Shown piece after piece: positions 18,129-28,816 of a stretch of 39,951 nt of DNA (within the stretch, counting starts at the first letter, position 1; every line of letters starts with the position of its first letter). The notes under the pieces were generated by a model, which saw only the letters and a list, made by a program, of their open reading frames with translations, did not search any database and had not been told where the DNA came from. The position numbers and the translations under genes are program-made. Source of the DNA: Gammaproteobacteria bacterium UBA2955 (GTDB lineage: Bacteria > Pseudomonadota > Gammaproteobacteria > Pseudomonadales > Azotimanducaceae); assembly GCA_002348825.1 (NCBI GenBank), contig DEBN01000179.1, forward strand, positions 1 through 39,951, written 5' to 3'.

Positions 18129-19561
18129 CCTTAGGAGAACTCATAGAGGACTCTAACTGGTCCGACCTAACTGTTTCGGGTATCAGTGAAGACTCCAGAA
18201 CAGTGCAGCCGGGTGATCTATTTATCGCCGCCAGTAAGGATTTGCAGCAGCGCACACAGCACGTGCACGAGGCTGTTCAGGCCGGTGCTGTAGCGGCGTT
18301 GGTGCCGGAACTTATGAATCTGCAAGCGCCGATACCCCTGGTGCCGCTTGCCGACTTGGCTGCTCGCAGAAGCGAAATAGCGTCGCGCTATTACCAACAC
18401 CCGAGCCGCGAATTGTGCTGCATTGGCATAACCGGTACAAACGGTAAGACCTCTATCGCATGGCATATCGCAGACCTAAGCGAGCGGCTTGGAGTGTCTA
18501 CGGGCTATTGCGGCACCCTTGGCTGGGGAGCACTGGATCAATTACGTCCCTCTCAATTGACGACGCCGAGCGCTGTGGCGTTACAGGGTAATTTGGCGGC
18601 GATGCAGGCGCATGGCGCGTCTCGCGTAGCCATGGAGGTGAGTTCCCATGCTCTGGATCAAGGTCGCGTTACAGCTGTGCAATTTGATGTTGCGGTATTT
18701 TCAAATTTGAGTCGTGATCATTTGGACTATCACCAAACCACCGCAGCTTACAAGCACGCAAAGGCCAGACTGTTTCAGAATTGGCCCTTAGCTGCAGCGG
18801 TAATCAACAGTAGTGATCCTGTTGGCCGGGAATTTTTGTGTACGAGTCGCGCCACTGAGGTTGTCAGCTACGGTACCCATGGTGACGTCAGTTGGCACAG
18901 TCAGGCCGTGCGGCAGGGCATGCGCGTAATGTTTTCGACTCCTTGGGGTAGTGCCGAAACCGTAATGCCGGTTGCTGCTGAGTTTGCGGTGGCGAATGTA
19001 GCGGCGGCGATGGCGGTGTTGCTCACTCAAGGGCACGAATTGCATAGAGTAACGGAAGCGGTGGAGGTCATGGCGCCTGTGCCAGGGCGTATGCAGGTGG
19101 TCGATGGCGGCTCAAAGTGGCCCCGGGTTGTCGTTGACTATGCTCACACGCCGGACGCGGTTGAAAAAGCGTTGGCGGCTCTGCGGCCCCAGTGTCGCGG
19201 TGAGCTAATTTGTATTGTTGGATGTGGTGGGGATCGTGATCGGGGCAAGCGCGCACAGATGGGCTTCGCTGCTGCAAAAGGCAGTGACCGTGTTTGGTTT
19301 ACGTCCGACAACCCCCGCAGTGAGGATCCCGAGCAGATTTTGGATGACATGAGCGGTGGTCTGGGCGCGCCCAGTCTGAAGCGTGTGCGTAGCGAGGTTG
19401 ATCGAACTCGGGCGATCGCTGCGGCTTTGTCCAGCGCTAGCCCAGATGACGTTGTGCTCATAGCTGGTAAAGGACACGAGCAAACCCAGGAAATCAAAGG
19501 CGAATTTCTTCCCTTCAGCGACTTTGCGGTCGTGCGTGAAATCCAAAGTGAGAACAGCTGA
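18125..19561 (+). CDS. murE: UDP-MurNAc-L-Ala-D-Glu:meso-diaminopimelate ligase MurE
   Basis: MurE adds the third stem-peptide residue in the cytoplasm. The ATG at 18125 overlaps the ftsI stop (ATGA) and gives 478 residues. The frame is open further upstream, but that part lies within ftsI. The ATP-binding GITGTNGKT is at residues 101-109, the UDP-MurNAc and Mg region has TTPSA and [11 protein letters not shown], and the carbamylated Lys is probably Lys213 (YKHAKARLF). DNPR at 395-398 is the signature for meso-DAP rather than lysine. The GxFN-type loop reads AEFAVAN, a mild deviation. murF normally follows. Here mraY starts on the last base of the murE stop. Confidence 0.97.
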   Translation: MTLGELIEDSNWSDLTVSGISEDSRTVQPGDLFIAASKDLQQRTQHVHEAVQAGAVAALVPELMNLQAPIPLVPLADLAARRSEIASRYYQHPSRELCCIGITGTNGKTSIAWHIADLSERLGVSTGYCGTLGWGALDQLRPSQLTTPSAVALQGNLAAMQAHGASRVAMEVSSHALDQGRVTAVQFDVAVFSNLSRDHLDYHQTTAAYKHAKARLFQNWPLAAAVINSSDPVGREFLCTSRATEVVSYGTHGDVSWHSQAVRQGMRVMFSTPWGSAETVMPVAAEFAVANVAAAMAVLLTQGHELHRVTEAVEVMAPVPGRMQVVDGGSKWPRVVVDYAHTPDAVEKALAALRPQCRGELICIVGCGGDRDRGKRAQMGFAAAKGSDRVWFTSDNPRSEDPEQILDDMSGGLGAPSLKRVRSEVDRTRAIAAALSSASPDDVVLIAGKGHEQTQEIKGEFLPFSDFAVVREIQSENS

Positions 19562-20643
19562 TGTTGCTATGGCTAACCGAATATCTCTCTGAATTTGTTC
19601 GCGGGTTTGCGGTATTTCAATATTTGACCTTCCGCACCATGGTGAGCGTGGTGACCGCCCTGCTAATGTCCCTGATTATTGGGCCCGTCATGATCGCGCG
19701 TTTGGCGCGGGCGCAGATCGGCCAGACGATTCGCGACGACGGACCTGCTTCGCACTTCAGCAAGGCGGGCACGCCCACTATGGGCGGGGCTTTGATTTTA
19801 GTCATTTTGGTGGTCACAACATTGTTGTGGGGCGATCTTACAAACCGGTATGTTTGGTTGGTTATTTTCATCACGCTGAGTTTTGGCGTGATTGGTTGGG
19901 TCGATGATTATTTAAAAATTTCGCGTAAAAATACCGACGGATTAATTGCGCGTTGGAAATACCTATGGCAATCGGTGTTTGCGCTGATGGCCGCAATTTA
20001 TCTCTACTCGTCGGCTCAGTCGCCTGTGGAAACCGCTTTGTATGTGCCGTTCTTTAAGTCCATTGCGATTCCCTTGGGCATCGGCTTTGTGTTGCTGAGC
20101 TATTTGATGATCGTCGGTATGAGTAATGCGGTAAATTTAACCGACGGGTTAGACGGCCTGGCGATTATGCCTGCGGTGATGGTTGGCGCGGCGCTGGGTT
20201 TAATAGCCTATGTGGCGGGGAATACAGAGTTCTCTTCGTACCTGCAAATTCCGTATGTGGCCGGCGCTGGCGAATTGGCGGTTTTTTGCGGCGCGCTGAT
20301 CGGTGCGGGATTGGGCTTTTTGTGGTTCAACACTTACCCGGCCCAGATATTTATGGGTGATGTCGGCGCTTTGGCCATCGGCGCGGCCCTAGGTTTGGTG
20401 GCCATTATCGTCCGTCACGAGATCGTTGTGTTAATCATGGGCGGGTTATTTGTGTTGGAAACCGCCAGCGTCATCATACAGGTGGCCTCCTTTAGGCTTA
20501 CAGGGCGTCGCGTTTTTCGCATGGCGCCTATCCATCATCACTTTGAGCTAAAAGGCTGGCCAGAACCTAAAGTGATCGTTAGATTTTGGATCATTACGCT
20601 GGTTCTTGTGACCATTGGCCTGTCAACATTGAAGCTTAGATAA
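19561..20643 (+). CDS. mraY: Phospho-N-acetylmuramoyl-pentapeptide transferase MraY
   Basis: MraY moves phospho-MurNAc-pentapeptide onto undecaprenyl phosphate, forming lipid I. The 360-residue, ten-helix membrane enzyme has the conserved motifs [30 protein letters not shown] (aspartate pair), [30 protein letters not shown] and the cytoplasmic HHHFELKGW. In other species the MGDVG motif is followed by Ser where Ala occurs here. It begins on the last base of murE (TGATG) and ends 2 bp before murD. Its substrate needs MurF, which is not encoded in the window. Confidence 0.98.
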   Translation: MLLWLTEYLSEFVRGFAVFQYLTFRTMVSVVTALLMSLIIGPVMIARLARAQIGQTIRDDGPASHFSKAGTPTMGGALILVILVVTTLLWGDLTNRYVWLVIFITLSFGVIGWVDDYLKISRKNTDGLIARWKYLWQSVFALMAAIYLYSSAQSPVETALYVPFFKSIAIPLGIGFVLLSYLMIVGMSNAVNLTDGLDGLAIMPAVMVGAALGLIAYVAGNTEFSSYLQIPYVAGAGELAVFCGALIGAGLGFLWFNTYPAQIFMGDVGALAIGAALGLVAIIVRHEIVVLIMGGLFVLETASVIIQVASFRLTGRRVFRMAPIHHHFELKGWPEPKVIVRFWIITLVLVTIGLSTLKLR

Positions 20644-20645
20644 GT

Positions 20646-21989
20646 ATGACCGCGGTTCAGGCAATCCTCGGATTTGGGGTCACCGGAAAATCGGTGGCAA
20701 GGCACCTGTCGCGCAACGGTGAGCCATTCAAGGTTTTTGATACGCGGTCGGAGCAACCTTTGCCAGAGGAATTTCGCGGCCTGGAGGTGAACTGGCAGAT
20801 CGGGCACTGGCCTGCAGTGCAGTTGCGCGAACACTTGAGTGATGTATCGCGCCTGATCGTAAGTCCCGGAGTGCGCTTAGATCTCGACCTGTTGCTGACA
20901 GCCCGAGCTCTCGGATTGCCTATTGTCAGCGATATTGATCTGTTCTTTGAAGCCACCACGGCCCCGGTTATCGGCGTAACTGGGACAAATGGCAAGAGCA
21001 CTGTGGTCTCGCTGGTTGGTCATATATGTCGTGGTTTGGGCGAGGAGTGTGGCGTCGGCGGCAATATTGGGCTTGCGGCGTTAGATTTATTGATCAAGCC
21101 GCAGAAGCGTTACGTGCTTGAATTGTCGAGTTTTCAGTTAGAACGCAGTGGTTTGTTGCCATTCGCTGCGGCGACGGTGCTGAATATCTCAGATGATCAT
21201 CTAGACCATCATGGGTCCATACAAAATTATCGTTGCGCGAAGTTGCGAATTTATCGCGGCGCGCGGCACTGTGTGTTCAATCGGGGTGACTCGATGACTC
21301 GGCCGACCGAGGCCGCTCAAATGGTGAGCTTTGGACTCGACGCCGCTGGCGATACGGAGTCTTTTGGTGTGGCGAGTGATGCAGGCGCGACGTGGCTGAC
21401 CAGAGGCGATGAACGGATTGTTGCAGTAGATGACTTACCGCTCAGGGGTGCCCATAACCTGCTCAATACGATGGCTGCTCTGGCGCTGCTAGACCCTGTT
21501 ATAGCAGCCCGGGAGGCAGCGCACGCTGCCACGCAGTTCGCAGCGCTTGAACATCGTTTCCAGTTCATTAGATCCCTCGACGGAGTGGAGTATGTAAACG
21601 ATTCAAAGGCGACCAACGTTGGCGCTACGTTGGCCGCGCTGCAGGGCTTAAAACCGCAGACGCGAGTGATTTTAATCGCTGGCGGCGATGCCAAGGGCGC
21701 AGACTTAGGGCCCCTAGCCGAGGTTTTGGCTGCTTCGGCAGTGGGAGTCGTTGCCTTGGGGAAGGATTCAAACACAGTGGCGGCGGTCGCCGAATCGGCC
21801 GGTGTCGATTGTGCTCAAGTTGCGGATATCGGCGAAGCGGTTGTGGTGGCGCGGCGTATGGCGACTGACGCCGATATGGTTTTGCTGTCACCGGCCTGCT
21901 CCAGCTTGGACATGTACCGAAATTTCTCCGAACGGGGAGAGGTTTTTGTGGAAGCGGTGCGAGGTTTGCCCAGTGATCTCAACGGTTAG
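20646..21989 (+). CDS. murD: UDP-N-acetylmuramoylalanine-D-glutamate ligase MurD
   Basis: MurD adds D-glutamate to UDP-MurNAc-L-Ala. The 447 residues show a Rossmann-like N-domain (AILGFGVTGKSVARHL), the P-loop VTGTNGKSTV at about residues 113-122, ELSSFQLE, NISDDHLDHHGS, and the C-terminal NDSKATNVGATLAAL and LSPACSSLDMYRNFSERG motifs. All are as expected for an active enzyme. It lies 2 bp after mraY. A good GGGAGG follows its stop and serves ftsW. Confidence 0.98.
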   Translation: MTAVQAILGFGVTGKSVARHLSRNGEPFKVFDTRSEQPLPEEFRGLEVNWQIGHWPAVQLREHLSDVSRLIVSPGVRLDLDLLLTARALGLPIVSDIDLFFEATTAPVIGVTGTNGKSTVVSLVGHICRGLGEECGVGGNIGLAALDLLIKPQKRYVLELSSFQLERSGLLPFAAATVLNISDDHLDHHGSIQNYRCAKLRIYRGARHCVFNRGDSMTRPTEAAQMVSFGLDAAGDTESFGVASDAGATWLTRGDERIVAVDDLPLRGAHNLLNTMAALALLDPVIAAREAAHAATQFAALEHRFQFIRSLDGVEYVNDSKATNVGATLAALQGLKPQTRVILIAGGDAKGADLGPLAEVLAASAVGVVALGKDSNTVAAVAESAGVDCAQVADIGEAVVVARRMATDADMVLLSPACSSLDMYRNFSERGEVFVEAVRGLPSDLNG

Positions 21990-22004
21990 GGAGGCATCGT
22001 ACTA

Positions 22005-23114
22005 GTGGAGGCTTTACCCAATCCTTTCGTGTCGAGAAGTTTCACGCAATTATTTTTTTGTTGGCTTGGGTTGCTCGCGTTCGGTTTGGTTATGGTGAGT
22101 TCGGCAGCCGTCGCCCTCAATGGTAACTACGCAACTAAGCACTTGGTCTATTTGGTGATGGCGCTATTGGCGTTTTTGGTGACCTTCGTTGTGCCACTCA
22201 GGGTTTGGAACGGTTTGTACCTTGTCGGCTGGTTTGGCGCGCTGGCGTTTGCCGTTATTGTCCTAGTGCCTGGTGTTGGGCACACGGTCAACGGCGCAAC
22301 TCGGTGGCTGCAGATCAGCGGATTTACCCTGCAAGCATCGGAGGTCGCAAAATTTGGCTTAATGATTTACTTGGCGGGCTACCTGCACCGTTACGGTGAG
22401 CAACTCAGTGTTGAGCCTGCGAAAATTTTTGTGCCCCTCGGCATGATAACGGTTGTCAGCGGCTTGTTAGTGGTTGAACCCGATCTTGGATCTGCGGTGG
22501 TCATCGTTGCCGCCTCCATAGCCCTGTTGTTCATTGGTGGCGCTCAACTGCGTTACTTTCTATTGCTGCTGCTCGCAGCAGGCGGAATGCTTGCGCTGTT
22601 AATTTGGTTGGAACCCTACCGAATGGAGCGACTTCTGGCGTTTATTGATCCATGGGCCATGCCCTTCGATGGCGGTTATCAACTGGTGCAAGCGCTCATT
22701 GCTTTCGGCCGCGGCGAGTTGTTTGGTCTTGGCTTAGGCGAGGGTATACAGAAGCTTTATTATCTGCCAGAAGCGCATAACGACTTTATCTTTGCGGTGA
22801 TTGCCGAGGAGTTGGGTGCCGTTGGGGCGCTGACCTTGCTCGCTGTCTACAGCCTGTTCGTTATTCAGATCTTCTCAGTGGCGCGCGCGCAATCCGATCG
22901 TGGTGAATTGTTTGCCGGTTATTGCTGTTACTTCATAGGTCTAATCTTTGCCTTTCAGCTTTTGATCAACTTAGGCGTAAACACCGGCGCTTTGCCAACC
23001 AAGGGGCTTACCCTGCCTTTTGTCAGCTATGGCGGAAACAGTTTGATCATCTCCTCTGCGATGATCGGCATGGTGCTTCGCTGCGCATATCCAAGAGAGG
23101 TTCCCCGTGGCTGA
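22005..23114 (+). CDS. ftsW: Septal peptidoglycan glycosyltransferase FtsW
   Basis: FtsW is a SEDS-family polymerase that builds septal glycan strands from lipid II with FtsI. The 369 residues carry about ten membrane helices. Key segments are [59 protein letters not shown] (essential Asp) and [15 protein letters not shown]. The usual QPSE or QPAE reads QASE here, losing the Pro. The start is a GTG with GGGAGG about 10 nt upstream. The next gene would normally be murG, but murC starts 8 nt before the ftsW stop. Confidence 0.96.
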   Translation: MEALPNPFVSRSFTQLFFCWLGLLAFGLVMVSSAAVALNGNYATKHLVYLVMALLAFLVTFVVPLRVWNGLYLVGWFGALAFAVIVLVPGVGHTVNGATRWLQISGFTLQASEVAKFGLMIYLAGYLHRYGEQLSVEPAKIFVPLGMITVVSGLLVVEPDLGSAVVIVAASIALLFIGGAQLRYFLLLLLAAGGMLALLIWLEPYRMERLLAFIDPWAMPFDGGYQLVQALIAFGRGELFGLGLGEGIQKLYYLPEAHNDFIFAVIAEELGAVGALTLLAVYSLFVIQIFSVARAQSDRGELFAGYCCYFIGLIFAFQLLINLGVNTGALPTKGLTLPFVSYGGNSLIISSAMIGMVLRCAYPREVPRG

Positions 23115-24525
23115 GACCGGACCTTTTCGTATTCCAGAAATGGGCCGCATTCGACGCATACACTTTGTCGGAATCGGCGGTGCAGGGATGTGCGGTATCG
23201 CCGAGGTGATGCTGAATCAGGGATATCAGGTGTCCGGATCGGATATCGCACAATCTGCGAATACGGTGCGGTTGCAAACTAAAGGCGCCGCGATATTTGA
23301 TAACCACGACGCCCGCTGGGTAGAGGGAGCGGATGTTGTTGTGGTGTCTTCGGCAATCGATGAAAACAACCCTGAAATGCAGGCAGCGCGAGCCGCTTTG
23401 ATCCCTGTTGTGCCGCGGGCCGAAATGCTTGGTGAACTGATGCGTTATCGCCACGGTATCGCCGTCGCAGGTACTCACGGTAAGACCACGACAACCAGTT
23501 TGATTACGGAGATCTTTCGCTGCGCAGGACTGGCGCCCACGTTCGTGATTGGCGGTATGCTAAACAGCGCAGGGACCAACGCAGAATTGGGTCAGGGCCA
23601 TTATTTAATAGCTGAAGCAGACGAGAGTGATGCCTCTTTTCTGCGGTTGCAGCCGATGACCGCGGTTATTACTAATATTGACCAAGATCATATGGCTACG
23701 TACGGGCACAGTTTTACCGAGTTAAAAAAATCGTTTTTAGAGTTTGTTGCGCGACTGCCTTTTTACGGGGCAGTGGCGATTTGTATTGATGATGCTGAAG
23801 CGCGGGCGCTTATTCCTATGCTCACTAGGCGTGTGATCACTTATGGCAGCGATACTTCGGCAGATTATCGCGCAACCAATGTTCAGGTGGCAGGTGCTTC
23901 ATGGTGTTTTGATGTGGAGCGTGGCCCAGATAAGCCGATGTTGCAGGTAAGCCTTGGCATTCCGGGCCAGCACAACGTCATGAATGCCCTTGCAGCCATC
24001 GCTATTGCCAGCGACGAAGGCATTGCGGATGAAGCAATCGTGCAGGGTTTGGCGGAATTTGCGGGTGTTGATCGACGCTTCGAAATTACCGCGCCGGTGA
24101 ACATCGACGACACCACGATTACGCTGGTAGACGACTACGGCCATCACCCAACTGAAGTTGAGGCCGTTATTGCGACCGCGCGGCAAGTCTGGCCAGAACG
24201 TCGAGTAGTCATGGTTTACCAACCTCATCGGTTCTCGCGCACCAAAGACCTTTTTGACGATTTTGTGCGGGTCTTGTCTACGGTGGACGTGCTGTTATTA
24301 CTGGACGTTTACTCGGCCGGCGAGCAGGCGATTGATGGTGCCGACAGTCGTTCCTTGATCGCATCGATAAGACAGCGTGGCCAAATCAGCCCGCTACACG
24401 CCCAAGATACAACCGAAGCCATGCAGTTGCTGCCAAATATCTGTGAAACCGATGACGTGGTCTTGGTGCAAGGAGCAGGTAACGTCAGTACCTTGTCAAA
24501 GACGTTAAGGGCATTACGTGTTTAG
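23107..24525 (+). CDS. murC: UDP-N-acetylmuramate-L-alanine ligase MurC
   Basis: MurC attaches L-alanine to UDP-MurNAc. The 472 residues contain [17 protein letters not shown] (the nucleotide-fold N-domain, with Cys where Ser is usual), the P-loop [43 protein letters not shown] and [15 protein letters not shown]. All active-site motifs are intact. It starts with GTG and overlaps ftsW by 8 nt and ftsQ by 8 nt. There is therefore no room for murG before it or for murB or ddl after it, and no trace of fusion to either. Confidence 0.97.
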   Translation: MAETGPFRIPEMGRIRRIHFVGIGGAGMCGIAEVMLNQGYQVSGSDIAQSANTVRLQTKGAAIFDNHDARWVEGADVVVVSSAIDENNPEMQAARAALIPVVPRAEMLGELMRYRHGIAVAGTHGKTTTTSLITEIFRCAGLAPTFVIGGMLNSAGTNAELGQGHYLIAEADESDASFLRLQPMTAVITNIDQDHMATYGHSFTELKKSFLEFVARLPFYGAVAICIDDAEARALIPMLTRRVITYGSDTSADYRATNVQVAGASWCFDVERGPDKPMLQVSLGIPGQHNVMNALAAIAIASDEGIADEAIVQGLAEFAGVDRRFEITAPVNIDDTTITLVDDYGHHPTEVEAVIATARQVWPERRVVMVYQPHRFSRTKDLFDDFVRVLSTVDVLLLLDVYSAGEQAIDGADSRSLIASIRQRGQISPLHAQDTTEAMQLLPNICETDDVVLVQGAGNVSTLSKTLRALRV

Positions 24526-25288
24526 ACGCTTGGCAAAGGCGTTCATGGTCATAGGCGCGGCATTGGTCTGCGTTGCGATGTGGATAAAATTTGACCGTCC
24601 AATAGACAAGATCGTCATCGAAGGTGATCTAACCCTTGCCGAGCAGGCGGCTATGCAAAAGCACATAGGGGGACTCGAGCTTCCGGGTATTCTCAGTTTG
24701 GTGTTGCCGCGATTAGAGACGCAACTGCAGCAGATGGATTGGGCGCGTCGCGTCGATGTGCGGCGGCGCTGGCCAAATCAGCTCGTGATTTACGTATATA
24801 AAGAGAGTCCGGTGGCCCAATGGGATGACCATACCTTCCTGTCGGCTGACGGAGATATTCTGCAGTTACCAGATCAATACGATCAGTTGCCAAGATTGTC
24901 GGCACAGTTAAGTTCTCCGCGGGAAAGCATGGAGATCTTTCGGCTGCTGCAGCAATATGCGGCACGGCAGGGCTTGGCGATCTTAGAATTAGCAGAAACG
25001 GCACAGGGCGAGTGGCATGTGGGTTTCGAATCAGGCATGGTGCTACGTCTCGGTGCCGTGGAATTGGAGGCGCGTATGCAGCGATTTTTGCGCGCATACA
25101 ACAGTATTATTCAGCGACAGCGGCGTCCGGTAGCGTACGTGGATGCCAGGTATCCTGGTGGGGTTGCGGTACGCTACAGTGAAATCGATGTAGCTAAATT
25201 TGATGCGCTGGTGCCGATTCAGGCGCAGAATTGGGGTCAAAGCAATGCCGTTCAAGAAACCGACGGCAATCTAACAGACGGGCGCTAA
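24518..25288 (+). CDS. ftsQ: Cell division protein FtsQ
   Basis: FtsQ is a bitopic divisome protein that joins FtsL and FtsB. The 256 residues have one membrane helix (about 8-23, [14 protein letters not shown]), a POTRA domain beginning [15 protein letters not shown] and containing the [28 protein letters not shown] stretch typical of the family, and the beta domain ending [17 protein letters not shown]. The GTG start overlaps the murC stop by 8 nt. The position between murC and ftsA confirms the call. ftsA starts 2 bp later. Confidence 0.95.
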   Translation: MFRRLAKAFMVIGAALVCVAMWIKFDRPIDKIVIEGDLTLAEQAAMQKHIGGLELPGILSLVLPRLETQLQQMDWARRVDVRRRWPNQLVIYVYKESPVAQWDDHTFLSADGDILQLPDQYDQLPRLSAQLSSPRESMEIFRLLQQYAARQGLAILELAETAQGEWHVGFESGMVLRLGAVELEARMQRFLRAYNSIIQRQRRPVAYVDARYPGGVAVRYSEIDVAKFDALVPIQAQNWGQSNAVQETDGNLTDGR

Positions 25289-25290
25289 GC

Positions 25291-26520
25291 ATGGCTTTGG
25301 ATGTGGAAAGACAAAAAATAGTGGCCTTAGATATCGGCACCAACAAAATAGCGACTATTGTGGCCGAGGTCAGCGACGCAGGCGAGTTAGAGATCATTGG
25401 GATAGGCACTCACCAATCCCGCGGCTTAAAAAAAGGTGTTGTGGTTAATATTGAATCCACTGTGCAGTCTATTCAGCGCGCGGTAGAAGAGGCGGAACTT
25501 ATGGCCGGCTGCGCCATCGAATCGGTCTACGCGGGGATCGCTGGCAGTCACATCAAAAGTCTCAACTCCCATGGAATCGTCGCGATCAGAGACCGCGAGG
25601 TATACAGTCAGGATGTAGAGCGGGTGATTGATGCTGCTCAGGCTATGGCGATTCCAGCCGACCAAAAAATACTGCATGTATTGCCACAAGAATTTCTTAT
25701 CGATGCTCAAGAAGGCGTCAAGGAGCCGTTGGGCATGTCGGGTGTGCGCCTCGAAGCCAAGGTGCATATGGTGACCTGCGCGGTAAACGCTGCGCAAAAT
25801 ATCGAAAAGTGTGTCGAACGTTGTGGCCTGCTGGTCAACGACGTAGTGTTGGAACAATTGGCCTCCAGCTATTCAGTGTTGAGCGCTGACGAGCGCGATT
25901 TAGGGGTTTGCTTGGTCGATATTGGTGGCGGCACCACAGATATAGCGGTATTTACGGACGGCGCAATCCGGCATACTGCAGTCATTCCGATCGCGGGAGA
26001 TCAGGTTACAAACGACATAGCAATGGCGTTACGAACGCCCACGCAAAATGCCGAGGACATAAAGATTCGCTACGCTTGTGCATTGACCCAGTTGGCAAGG
26101 CCAGATGAGGTTATCAAAGTTCCTGGTGTTGGCGACAAGCCTGATAGAGAATTGTCGCGGCAGACGTTGGCCGAGGTTGTAGAGCCTCGCTACGACGAAT
26201 TATTTAAGTTAGTCCAGGCAGAGCTGCGCCGTAGCGGTTTTGAGCACCTGGTCGCATCGGGCATCGTTCTCACCGGAGGTGGTGCCAAGATGGAAGGTTT
26301 GATCGAGCTTGCGGAAGAGATTTTCCACATGCCGGTCAGTTTGGGGGCGCCACGAAACGTGGCGGGTTTGAAGGACATCGTAAGGAACCCAGTATTTGCT
26401 ACAGGCGTAGGTCTATTGCAGTACGGGTTGGACCAAGAGAAAGACAAGCCGAGCAAACAAAGCGACCGTAAGAGTGGCACGTTGGCGAAGCTAAAGGGTT
26501 GGTTTAGTGAAAACTTCTAG
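25291..26520 (+). CDS. ftsA: Cell division protein FtsA
   Basis: FtsA is an actin-like ATPase that anchors FtsZ to the membrane. The ATG at 25291 gives 409 residues starting MALDVERQKIVALDIGTNK. The frame is open into ftsQ, but those residues are not family-like. VALDIGTNKIATIVAEV (phosphate 1), CLVDIGGGTTDIAVF (phosphate 2) and VLTGGGAKMEGL (adenosine) are visible. The SHUT domain gives HVLPQEFLIDAQEGVKEPLGMSG. A C-terminal amphipathic helix ends in LKGWFSENF, the membrane-targeting sequence. ftsZ follows after 12 bp. Confidence 0.98.
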   Translation: MALDVERQKIVALDIGTNKIATIVAEVSDAGELEIIGIGTHQSRGLKKGVVVNIESTVQSIQRAVEEAELMAGCAIESVYAGIAGSHIKSLNSHGIVAIRDREVYSQDVERVIDAAQAMAIPADQKILHVLPQEFLIDAQEGVKEPLGMSGVRLEAKVHMVTCAVNAAQNIEKCVERCGLLVNDVVLEQLASSYSVLSADERDLGVCLVDIGGGTTDIAVFTDGAIRHTAVIPIAGDQVTNDIAMALRTPTQNAEDIKIRYACALTQLARPDEVIKVPGVGDKPDRELSRQTLAEVVEPRYDELFKLVQAELRRSGFEHLVASGIVLTGGGAKMEGLIELAEEIFHMPVSLGAPRNVAGLKDIVRNPVFATGVGLLQYGLDQEKDKPSKQSDRKSGTLAKLKGWFSENF

Positions 26521-26532
26521 CAGGAGAATACG

Positions 26533-27684
26533 ATGTTTGAACTGGTGGATAGCGCACCCCAAAGTGCGGTAATCAAAGTTATAGGGGTCGGTGGCGGCGG
26601 CGGCAACGCGGTCGAACACATGGTTTCAAAACAAGTCAGTGGCGTAGATTTTATTGCCACTAACACGGACGCTCAGGCGCTGAAAGGCCTAGGTGCGCAA
26701 ACTACCATGCAGATCGGTAGCAGTGTCACCAAGGGACTTGGTGCTGGCGCCAATCCCGATGTAGGCCGCGCTGCCGCTCTGGAGGATCGCGACCGCATTG
26801 CGGAGCTGCTGAGCGGCGCGGACATGGTGTTCGTGACAGCAGGTATGGGTGGCGGCACCGGGACCGGCGCGGCGCCGGTGGTTGCGGAAGTCGCCAAGGA
26901 ACTTGGGGTGTTGACCGTCGCGGTGGTAACCAAGCCTTTCGATTTCGAAAAGCGTAAGAGTAACGCCGAACAAGGCATCAAAGAACTTGCCGCTCACGTT
27001 GACTCGCTCATTACGATTCCCAACGAAAAACTCTTGGAAGTGCTTGGCGAGCAGACCAGTGTGCTTGACGCGTTTGCCGCAGCTAACGATGTATTGCTGG
27101 GCGCTGTGCAAGGGATTGCTGACCTGATTATTCGCCCTGGAATGATCAATGTAGACTTTGCGGATGTGCGCACGGTGATGTCGGAAATGGGCATGGCGAT
27201 GATGGGCACAGGCTCTGCGGCGGGAGCAAATCGTGCTCGCGAGGCAGCTGAGTCGGCAATACGTTCGCCGTTACTGGAGGATGTGGATCTTAATGGAGCG
27301 CGGGGAATCTTAGTCAACGTAACGGCTGGGCTGGATCTGAACATTGGCGAGTTCACTGAAGTGGGTCGTTGTGTTGAGGAATTCGCGTCGCCGGATGCGA
27401 CGGTAGTCGTTGGAACGGTGATTGACCAAACACTCCAAGATGAGATGAAGGTGACAGTAGTGGCCACCGGTCTTGGTAAGACTTCAACGCCCAACGTAGT
27501 GGTAGACAACACAGCGATCACGCCCGCTGTTGCTGTGGGCCCCGTGGACTATACGAACTTGGATACCCCGGCATATGAACGGCAAAAGCCCGTGGAAAAA
27601 TCCAAGCAAAATCTCGATATTGGTCAAACTAAGGATATGGAGTATCTAGATATTCCGGCGTTTTTACGGCGTCAGGCTGATTGA
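26533..27684 (+). CDS. ftsZ: Cell division protein FtsZ
   Basis: FtsZ is the tubulin-like GTPase that forms the Z ring. The 383-residue protein has VGGGGGNAVEHM, the tubulin signature GMGGGTGTGAAPV, the T7 loop region NVDFADVRTVM, and a C-terminal linker ending in the conserved peptide DIPAFLRRQAD that binds FtsA, ZipA and other partners. AGGAGA at 26521-26527 is a strong ribosome binding site, consistent with the high expression of ftsZ. It is the last gene of the dcw operon and is followed by a hairpin terminator. Confidence 0.99.
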   Translation: MFELVDSAPQSAVIKVIGVGGGGGNAVEHMVSKQVSGVDFIATNTDAQALKGLGAQTTMQIGSSVTKGLGAGANPDVGRAAALEDRDRIAELLSGADMVFVTAGMGGGTGTGAAPVVAEVAKELGVLTVAVVTKPFDFEKRKSNAEQGIKELAAHVDSLITIPNEKLLEVLGEQTSVLDAFAAANDVLLGAVQGIADLIIRPGMINVDFADVRTVMSEMGMAMMGTGSAAGANRAREAAESAIRSPLLEDVDLNGARGILVNVTAGLDLNIGEFTEVGRCVEEFASPDATVVVGTVIDQTLQDEMKVTVVATGLGKTSTPNVVVDNTAITPAVAVGPVDYTNLDTPAYERQKPVEKSKQNLDIGQTKDMEYLDIPAFLRRQAD

Positions 27685-27796
27685 CCCCAAGGTTTCTGGC
27701 CTCTAAGTGCAGCAAATTGGCTAACGGGTTACACCTTTAAAATAGCGTCGTCCCCCGAGTTGCCCGCCGATCTTCACCTCCTGCTAGAAGTGTCGG

Positions 27797-27820
27797 CGCC
27801 CAACCTTGTTGGGCGTTTCT
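27797..27820 (+). terminator. Rho-independent terminator after ftsZ
   Basis: CGCCCAAC (27797-27804) pairs perfectly with GTTGGGCG (27808-27815) around a CTT loop, followed by TTTCT. The stem is GC-rich. The U run is short, so termination may be partial. It separates the dcw operon from lpxC, 51 bp before the lpxC start. Confidence 0.65.
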
Positions 27821-27870
27821 GGATCGGTTGGGTTGACTTGGTCAGACGACGTTCATAACGGAATTCATCG

Positions 27871-28794
27871 ATGCAACGCAGCGCGCAGCAGCACACGTTA
27901 AAAAATTGCATTCGTGCTACGGGCATAGGATTGCATACAGGAACGCAGATAAATATTGTGCTTCGTCCAGGCCCGGTAGACAGCGGCATCGTCTTTCGGC
28001 GTACTGATCTCGACTACGATCATCGAGTCGCCGCGTCTGCAATGAACGTGTGCGGCACCGCAATGGCCACGTCGCTCACGGATGGCGCCAATGCGATTTC
28101 TACTGTTGAACACTTGATGTCTGCGTTCGCGGGACTCGGTATCGACAACGCCGAAATCGAGGTCGATGCTGGAGAACTTCCGATTATGGACGGCAGTGCT
28201 GCGGCCTTCGTCTTTCTTATTCAGTCAGCGGGAGTGGTGGCGCAGAGCGCTGCAAAAAAATTCCTGGTCATACGAGAAACGGTGCGTGTCGGAGGCGAGG
28301 ATTCGTACGCGGAATTGCAGCCGTATGACGGCTTCGCTCTAAAGTACACTTTAGACTACGAGCATCCTGTCGTTGCTCTTCATGATCAAACAGTGGAAAT
28401 TGATTTTTCCTCGACCTCATTCGTAAAAGAAATAAGCCGCGCTCGAACATTTGGTTTTCTGGCCGATTATGAGCGATTGAAATCGCACAATCTGGCGCGA
28501 GGAGGCAGTCTCAGTAACGCGGTAGTGATTGATGACACGCGCATTCTCAACGAGGGGGGATTACGCGTTCAAGACGAATTCGCCAAGCATAAATTATTGG
28601 ACGCAGTGGGTGATCTCTACCTCATTGGATTCAGCGTGGTCGGGCGATTTTGTGGTTATCGCTCTGGACACACCCTCAACAACGCCCTGGTGAAAAAAGT
28701 CCTAGCCACACCCAGCAGTTTTGATGTTGTTTGTTATGAATCCGATTGCGTTGTGCCGCATTCCTATCAGCGCCAGGCGTCACTGCTGGCCTAG
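27871..28794 (+). CDS. lpxC: UDP-3-O-acyl-N-acetylglucosamine deacetylase LpxC
   Basis: LpxC removes the acetate in the committed step of lipid A synthesis and is zinc-dependent. The 307-residue protein keeps the zinc ligands His81 (STVEHLMSA), His240 and Asp244 (EFAKHKLLDAVGDL) and the catalytic His267 (RSGHTLNN). LKNCIRATGIGLHTG at the N-terminus is characteristic. A TTGACT at 27833-27838 with a poor CATAAC 15 bp later is a doubtful promoter. The position after ftsZ is conserved in gammaproteobacteria. It converges on dciA with a 22-bp gap. Confidence 0.97.
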   Translation: MQRSAQQHTLKNCIRATGIGLHTGTQINIVLRPGPVDSGIVFRRTDLDYDHRVAASAMNVCGTAMATSLTDGANAISTVEHLMSAFAGLGIDNAEIEVDAGELPIMDGSAAAFVFLIQSAGVVAQSAAKKFLVIRETVRVGGEDSYAELQPYDGFALKYTLDYEHPVVALHDQTVEIDFSSTSFVKEISRARTFGFLADYERLKSHNLARGGSLSNAVVIDDTRILNEGGLRVQDEFAKHKLLDAVGDLYLIGFSVVGRFCGYRSGHTLNNALVKKVLATPSSFDVVCYESDCVVPHSYQRQASLLA

Positions 28795-28816
28795 AACTTC
28801 AGCTTGGAACACTGTC

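Noticed and set aside
27833..27859. TTGACT/CATAAC as an lpxC promoter
   Set aside because: The spacer is 15 bp, the -10 is poor and the start would fall only a few bases before the ATG.
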